Assembly (NCBI GenBank): GCA_020634335.1
Contig: JACKBY010000029.1
Location: 1 to 34,330, forward strand
Length of the DNA: 34,330 nucleotides
Origin: Promineifilum sp.
Lineage (GTDB): Bacteria > Chloroflexota > Anaerolineae > Promineifilales > Promineifilaceae
Direction of reading: 5' to 3'
Position numbers and translations under genes: made by a program
Shown: in pieces, positions 30,750 to 34,330 of the stretch
Position numbering within the stretch: the stretch's first letter is position 1
Layout of the letters: each line of letters starts with the position of its first letter
Notes under the pieces: generated by a model
What the model saw: the letters and a program-made list of their open reading frames with translations, nothing else
Database searches by the model: none
What the model was told of the DNA's origin: nothing

Positions 30750-30921
30750 CCCTTCGGAGGGATCGGGGCTGGTTTATACGGGGCGATCACGCTCATGATT
30801 ATATTGCCGCAATGCGTTATGGGCAATGAGAGCCGGCCAGGCACAGATTTGCCCGATTTTTGCCGCTTTCCGGTTGTCGGGCTAATCTTGCCAATTCATC
30901 GGTTGGACAAAGTGACTGGAA

Positions 30922-31911
30922 ATGGGTGAATTCCGGCCGATGGACAGGCTTATGGCTCGATTAATCGCCCGCAAACTGATCCTGATGGTGCTCATCCTGG
31001 TGGCGTTGAACTACGTCGCCTATCATTACGCCGTCCGCCATCCGGGCCTCCTCTTCTATCCTTTCAGTAATATCACCGACCCCGAGGCCGAGCTCGCCGG
31101 GAGCCAATACCCGGCCTACGTTCAGGCCGTGTTGCGGGGCGATCTGGGGGAAGTGGCCGGCACACCCGTGACGGACATCATCCGTGAGCCGATTCGTAAC
31201 AGTCTCGTGCTGTTGGCTGTTGCCATGCTTACGACGATAGTTGTAGGGTCGGCGCTGGGCTTTTTGTCTATCTCGCCCCGCACCTGGCGGTTGCGTCCCT
31301 GGGCGTTGATGCTGCTGGCGACCGGATCATCCATGCCCGGTTTCGTCTTGGGAGCGATCATACTTGCTTTGCTCGTCTACTATCAACTCTATGCCGGCCG
31401 CGGGACCACTTTGCTGCCAATCAGCGGTTACGGCATCGACGGTCATCTTGTGCTGCCGGTCATCGTTTTGTCCATCCAGCCCACCTTCCATCTGGCTAAG
31501 GTGATTACCGGCTTGCTGGAGAACGAATTGCAGCGGGACTATGTCCAGGTTGCCAACAGCAAGGGTCTGACGTGGTGGCAGATCATCCGGCGACACGCCT
31601 TGCCCAATATCTTGTCGCCGGTGCTGATCACGATCGGTGAAGCGCTGCGGCTAATGGTGGGGGCGCTGGTCATTGTTGAGGCCATCTTTTTGTGGCCGGG
31701 GATTGGCCGCATCATGCTCTATTCAATCGGCTTGCGCCTGGATGCCGGCCCGGCCGGTGTCTTTTTCGGCAACCCCAATCTGATCGCCGTGCTGGCCGTC
31801 ATCATGGGCAGCTGGCTGTTGATCTCCGATCTGATCGCCGCTGTACTGGCCTACCGGTTTGATCCACGCCTCAGCGTTGCGGTGGAAAGGAGAGAAGCTG
31901 CCCGGAGCTAG
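30922..31911 (+). CDS. ABC transporter permease, DppB/OppB type
   Basis: 329 residues. One N-terminal helix (KLILMVLILVALNYVAYHYA), an outer loop of about 60 residues with AVLRGDLGEV (GDLG is typical of DppB), then about five helices. The EAA-type loop YVQVANSKGLTWWQIIRRHALPN contacts the ATPase. VIVEAIFLWPGIGRIML is the conserved C-terminal helix. It imports (oligo)peptides or nickel-like ligands with a partner permease and binding protein. The DppC-like partner is encoded at 33037, but a DUF305 gene on the other strand lies between. No binding protein or ATPase gene is in the window. The 3' end is duplicated as a direct repeat. Confidence 0.88.
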   Translation: MGEFRPMDRLMARLIARKLILMVLILVALNYVAYHYAVRHPGLLFYPFSNITDPEAELAGSQYPAYVQAVLRGDLGEVAGTPVTDIIREPIRNSLVLLAVAMLTTIVVGSALGFLSISPRTWRLRPWALMLLATGSSMPGFVLGAIILALLVYYQLYAGRGTTLLPISGYGIDGHLVLPVIVLSIQPTFHLAKVITGLLENELQRDYVQVANSKGLTWWQIIRRHALPNILSPVLITIGEALRLMVGALVIVEAIFLWPGIGRIMLYSIGLRLDAGPAGVFFGNPNLIAVLAVIMGSWLLISDLIAAVLAYRFDPRLSVAVERREAARS

Positions 31912-31991
31912 TTGGAAGTACCGCGATGCGTTGGTACTTCAAGGCACGGTCGGGGTGGAAAGGAGAGAAGTTGCCCGGAGCTAGTTGGAAG
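31881..31991 (+). repeat. 38-bp direct repeat around the end of the DppB-like gene
   Basis: The unit at 31881-31918 recurs at 31954-31991 with one mismatch; it contains the stop TAG of the permease gene. Between the copies GAAGTACC (31915-31922) and GGTACTTC (31933-31940) form a perfect 8-bp stem. A second frame end is thus duplicated downstream of the real one. Confidence 0.8.
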
Positions 31992-31995
31992 GGCG

Positions 31996-32538
31996 TTATT
32001 CCGGCGTCCCGGAGAACTGGGGTACAGGCCGATTGTTCGCCTCGTCCTCAGTTTCGGCCACGCCGTTAGCCCGAATGTCCTCTATCAGCCACTCCATCTC
32101 CTTGATCTCGCGGCGTTGGGCATCAATGATTTCGTCGGCCAGTTCGCGCACGCGCACGTCTTCAATCTGGGCCTTCTCGCTCGTGAGGATAGCAATAGAG
32201 TGATGGGGGATCATGCCCTCCATGTAATCCGTATCTGTCACTGTTATCTGGCTGCGCACCAGCCAGAGGGCAATAACCATTAACAAGGCTCCGCCGATGA
32301 AGATGGCGACATTGGCAGTGTTGTTTTTGTACATGCCCAGCATGAACGCCAACATAATAATCAGCATGGCCCCGCCCATTAGCATGGTCATGAATAATCG
32401 TGTCTCGCTAAACCATGCGTGATCAATGATCTGATAGGAATTGAGGTATGTCAGAAAAAACATGACGACCATGGAGGTTGCGATCATGGCGAAAAAGCGA
32501 ATGTAATTGTTCCGTTGTTTGTTCTGTTTGTCTTCCAC
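31996..32538 (-). CDS. DUF305 domain membrane protein
   Basis: About 180 residues from GTG 32538, which has AAGGAGAAA at ideal spacing. Three hydrophobic helices lie near residues 12-30, 45-65 and 70-93. The C-terminal domain carries YMEGMIPHHSIAILTSEKAQ and then DVRVRELADEIIDAQRREIKEMEWLI, the DUF305 pattern with its paired His. DUF305 proteins are ferritin-like, periplasmic or membrane-bound and often associated with copper or oxidative stress; the exact role is not established. It lies opposite in orientation to, and between, the two permease genes, so it is probably an insertion into that transporter locus. Confidence 0.8.
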   Translation of the reverse strand: MEDKQNKQRNNYIRFFAMIATSMVVMFFLTYLNSYQIIDHAWFSETRLFMTMLMGGAMLIIMLAFMLGMYKNNTANVAIFIGGALLMVIALWLVRSQITVTDTDYMEGMIPHHSIAILTSEKAQIEDVRVRELADEIIDAQRREIKEMEWLIEDIRANGVAETEDEANNRPVPQFSGTPE

Positions 32539-32722
32539 GAATATTTCTCCTTGGCTTCTAGACTCTAACTTGGCAATTCCCCGCACAACGCCCGCTTGTT
32601 GCTCGGCCGGAGTGCGATTGCTAACGCGGTCATTGTAAAATCGCTTCGTAGACCTTCCAATCTAGGAGGCACAGACTGAAGGTATATCTGGGATATAACT
32701 TGCACGTATCAGACTTGGAATA

Positions 32723-32735
32723 GAACAAATTGTTC
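32723..32735. promoter_or_regulatory. Operator-like palindrome GAACAAATTGTTC
   Basis: Perfect 6-base arms around a central A, about 185 bases upstream of the DUF305 start. It could bind a dimeric regulator; no regulator gene is adjacent. Confidence 0.3.
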
Positions 32736-32742
32736 CACGGAC

Positions 32743-32765
32743 TTCGCAGATAACGCAGATTTAAG
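32743..32765 (+). repeat. CGCAGAT phrase repeat
   Basis: CGCAGATAACGCAGATTTAA repeats a CGCAGAT unit twice, like the CACAGATT family elsewhere. Confidence 0.45.
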
Positions 32766-32823
32766 AAGACCTTTTCTGCGACATCTACGACAAGAGCTCA
32801 CAGGGTTGTTCAGTTGTCGGGGT

Positions 32824-32894
32824 GTGGCGCCGGATTCTTATCCGGCGGCCGAGAACGAGGTGGGCTGTGGAGCCGGTTAGGAAACCGGCGCTAC
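32824..32894 (+). repeat. TAGCGCCGG-family inverted pair
   Basis: GTGGCGCCGGATTCTTATCC and the distal GAAACCGGCGCTAC are the two arms, with AGCCGGTTAG between. The layout equals that of the copy at 8185-8240, although no gene ends at this one. Confidence 0.7.
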
Positions 32895-33036
32895 GGAGAA
32901 CGATCGATTACTGAAAAACCCTGCAAGAGCTGACCAGCTAGTGTTGAGATTGAGTAAAGACGATAAACTTGTCTCATGGTACCTATGAGGCTTCAGGACA
33001 GGCCGTGGACAAAGATATAGGCTACGCTTGCTTGCC

Positions 33037-33999
33037 ATGAACAAACGCTCCACCCACAACTACCCGCTGTGGATCGGCCTCAGCCTGACCAGCCTGTTTC
33101 TACTGGTCGCCGTTTTCGGTCCGCGGCTGGCCCCCCACGATCCGGTGGCGATTATAACCGACGTTTTCCGAATCGGCGGCAGAGCCTACGTCCCCTCAGT
33201 GCAACCGGTGCCGCCTCTCACAGTGGAGCAGTTTGCCCTGGGAACCGACATCGGCGGCCGGGATCTGTTCAGCCGGTTGCTGTGGGCCGTTCGGCCGACG
33301 CTAATTCTGTGTTTCATCATCACCGCGCTGCGCATCGCGTTAGGCCTCGTGCTGGGGTTGGCCGCCGGCTGGTTTGGCGGAGCGATTTCCCGGCTGATAG
33401 AAATATTGATCGACGTGAGCCTGGCCGTGCCTATTTTGCTGTTCGCGCTGGCCGTTATCTCCTTTGTCGGAGATCATGAGTTGCGGACGTTTGTACTGGC
33501 ATTGGTGACCACTGGTTGGGCCGGCACGGCCGTCTTCGTCAGGAACAGCACGTTGTTGATCAAGAAGGAACCCTACATCGACGGGGCCAGGGCGCTGGGC
33601 GCGTCACCGGGCCGCATTCTCAGCCGGCACGTGCTGCCCCAACTATGGCCCGCGCTGCCGGCGCTCATCTCGTTCGAGTTGGCGGCCACGCTGCTGGTGA
33701 TCGGCGAGTTGGGGTTCCTGGGTCTGTTTATCGGCGAGGCATTCGTCATCATGGGTACCAGCGGCGATATCAATGAGACGGCCATCGGGATAACCGCCAA
33801 CTATCCCGAATTGGCCCAAATGATGTCGAACTTCTGGAGCAAGATGATCCGCACGCCCTGGGAAGTGGTATTTGTGGGGTTGGCGGTCTTCCTGTTGATC
33901 TTCGCCTTTAATATGTTGGGTGAAGGACTGCGGCGGGAGATGGACGTCACCCGCTCGCGGAGGTGGCGTCGCCGGCGGCCGATTGTCGGCGCGGAGTAG
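33037..33999 (+). CDS. ABC transporter permease, DppC/OppC type
   Basis: 320 residues. An N-terminal helix (LWIGLSLTSLFLLVAVFGPRL) precedes HDPVAII, and LGTDIGGRDLFSRLLWAVRPTL is the classic DppC block. The core has about five helices, with the EAA loop YIDGARALGASPGRILSRHVLPQ and the conserved NMLGEGLRREMD end. It would pair with the DppB-like permease at 30922 to import peptides or similar solutes. ATG 33037 has no obvious Shine-Dalgarno. Between the two permease genes lies about 1.1 kb with an antisense gene and repeats, which is unusual for this transporter type. Confidence 0.88.
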   Translation: MNKRSTHNYPLWIGLSLTSLFLLVAVFGPRLAPHDPVAIITDVFRIGGRAYVPSVQPVPPLTVEQFALGTDIGGRDLFSRLLWAVRPTLILCFIITALRIALGLVLGLAAGWFGGAISRLIEILIDVSLAVPILLFALAVISFVGDHELRTFVLALVTTGWAGTAVFVRNSTLLIKKEPYIDGARALGASPGRILSRHVLPQLWPALPALISFELAATLLVIGELGFLGLFIGEAFVIMGTSGDINETAIGITANYPELAQMMSNFWSKMIRTPWEVVFVGLAVFLLIFAFNMLGEGLRREMDVTRSRRWRRRRPIVGAE

Positions 34000-34047
34000 A
34001 TTGTGTATTCAAACCAATTGACGTTATCATGATGAAAATGGAAATAT

Positions 34048-34330
34048 ATGACCGGTATTGATCCCATAACACCCGGCGAGGCCCGGCCCCCTGGTCGTGT
34101 GCCCAGGCGATTCAAGATATGGCGAAGGCCGACGCCCACGCCCGAAGAGCTGACGGATCGGCAGATCCGGAAATGGTCGGAACTCTGGGAAACGATTGTT
34201 TTGGCTATTGCCACGCTGATCACAGCCTGGGCTGGCTACGAGGCCGGCAAGTGGAACGGGATACAAACCTCACTCAACCGGCAAGCGACGATAGTGAACG
34301 TCGATTCTGCGCGCTTGGCGGCCGAGGCCC
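34048..34330 (+). CDS. Membrane protein, C-terminus beyond the window
   Basis: Open from ATG 34048 to the window edge (94 codons). A basic, proline-rich N-terminus (about 40 residues, with WRRPTPTPEEL) is followed by WSELWETIVLAIATLITAWA, one hydrophobic helix, and GYEAGKWNGIQTSLNRQ. The WET...LAIATL...AW.GY pattern recalls a group of uncharacterised bacterial membrane proteins with a helix followed by a cytoplasmic helical stretch. It could be two or more helices in the full protein. Possible GGAAA ribosome binding site. Function unknown; the gene continues outside the window. Confidence 0.6.
   Translation, partial: MTGIDPITPGEARPPGRVPRRFKIWRRPTPTPEELTDRQIRKWSELWETIVLAIATLITAWAGYEAGKWNGIQTSLNRQATIVNVDSARLAAEA

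Larger units (their letters stand above)
32539..33036. other. 498-base gap with repeats and an operator-like palindrome
   Basis: I see no gene. It holds a 13-base palindrome GAACAAATTGTTC (32723-32735), a GCAGAT phrase repeat (32743-32765), a TAGCGCCGG-family pair (32824-32894) and unassigned AT-richer sequence up to the DppC-like start. A TATAGG about 20 bases before ATG 33037 could be a -10 box. Confidence 0.6.

Noticed and set aside
29708..30829. Plus-strand open frame of 373 codons across etfB and the zinc-ribbon-like gene
   Set aside because: It spans two genes and a gap, has low-complexity Ser/Arg/Thr composition and no start signal.

Overview
The window is GC-rich bacterial DNA, probably from a member of the Chloroflexota (Anaerolineae-like). 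That placement is an inference. It rests on effector-associated-domain (EAD) proteins, a trypsin-like protease carrying such a domain, many short phrase-like intergenic repeats, peroxisome-style beta-oxidation genes and a mixture of genes with and without Shine-Dalgarno sites. There is no rRNA, no CRISPR array and no transposase; one tRNA (Gln, anticodon TTG) is present.

Layout. (1) 295-8187, plus strand: acyl-CoA metabolism (AMACR-like CoA transferase-family enzyme, AidB-like acyl-CoA dehydrogenase, and an SDR-MaoC fusion resembling peroxisomal multifunctional enzyme 2), interspersed with two small membrane proteins, an amidase and a MazG-like pyrophosphohydrolase. Electron-transfer flavoprotein genes that could accept the dehydrogenase electrons lie at 28310-30078 on the minus strand. 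(2) 8212-12721: GyrI-like protein, Nudix hydrolase, alpha/beta hydrolase and a GT-C-type membrane glycosyltransferase. (3) 12870-16120, minus: MacB/FtsX-type ABC exporter (ATPase then permease). (4) 16221-18735, plus: the most interesting part, a compact cassette with a promoter, a two-domain EAD adaptor, an EAD-trypsin-like protease, a perfect terminator hairpin and a four-helix membrane protein. It looks like a prokaryotic conflict or cell-death module. The C-terminal domain of the adaptor and the N-terminal domain of the protease appear to be the same kind of domain, which suggests homotypic recruitment. (5) 18760-24041, minus: GntR/HutC regulator, aspartate-carbamoyltransferase-like protein, YgeW-like carbamoyltransferase, carbamate kinase and a threonine-synthase-like PLP enzyme. 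This reads as a catabolic carbamoyl-phosphate pathway that would yield ATP, comparable to the ygeW/ygeX/carbamate kinase region of enterobacteria. (6) 24248-27124, plus: tRNA-Gln, then a four-gene run (PEP-mutase/isocitrate-lyase family, DinB/DfsB-like, GlmU-like uridylyltransferase without the acetyltransferase part, cytidine deaminase). (7) 27281-30687, minus: rsgA, etfA, etfB and a zinc-ribbon-like membrane protein. (8) 30922-34330: two Dpp/Opp-type permeases split by an oppositely oriented DUF305 membrane protein, then a truncated membrane protein at the window edge.

A second theme is the intergenic DNA. At least six families of short phrase repeats (built on GTCAGTGG, GACGAATGAC, CACAGATT, TAGCGCCGG, GGGAGCAGG and GTCATGTGTCA) fill the gaps, mostly as hairpins. 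Many begin exactly at a stop codon, so that the stop is part of the repeat, and several appear to have entered linkers or ends of coding sequences. All functional calls come from reading the sequence; no database search was run.
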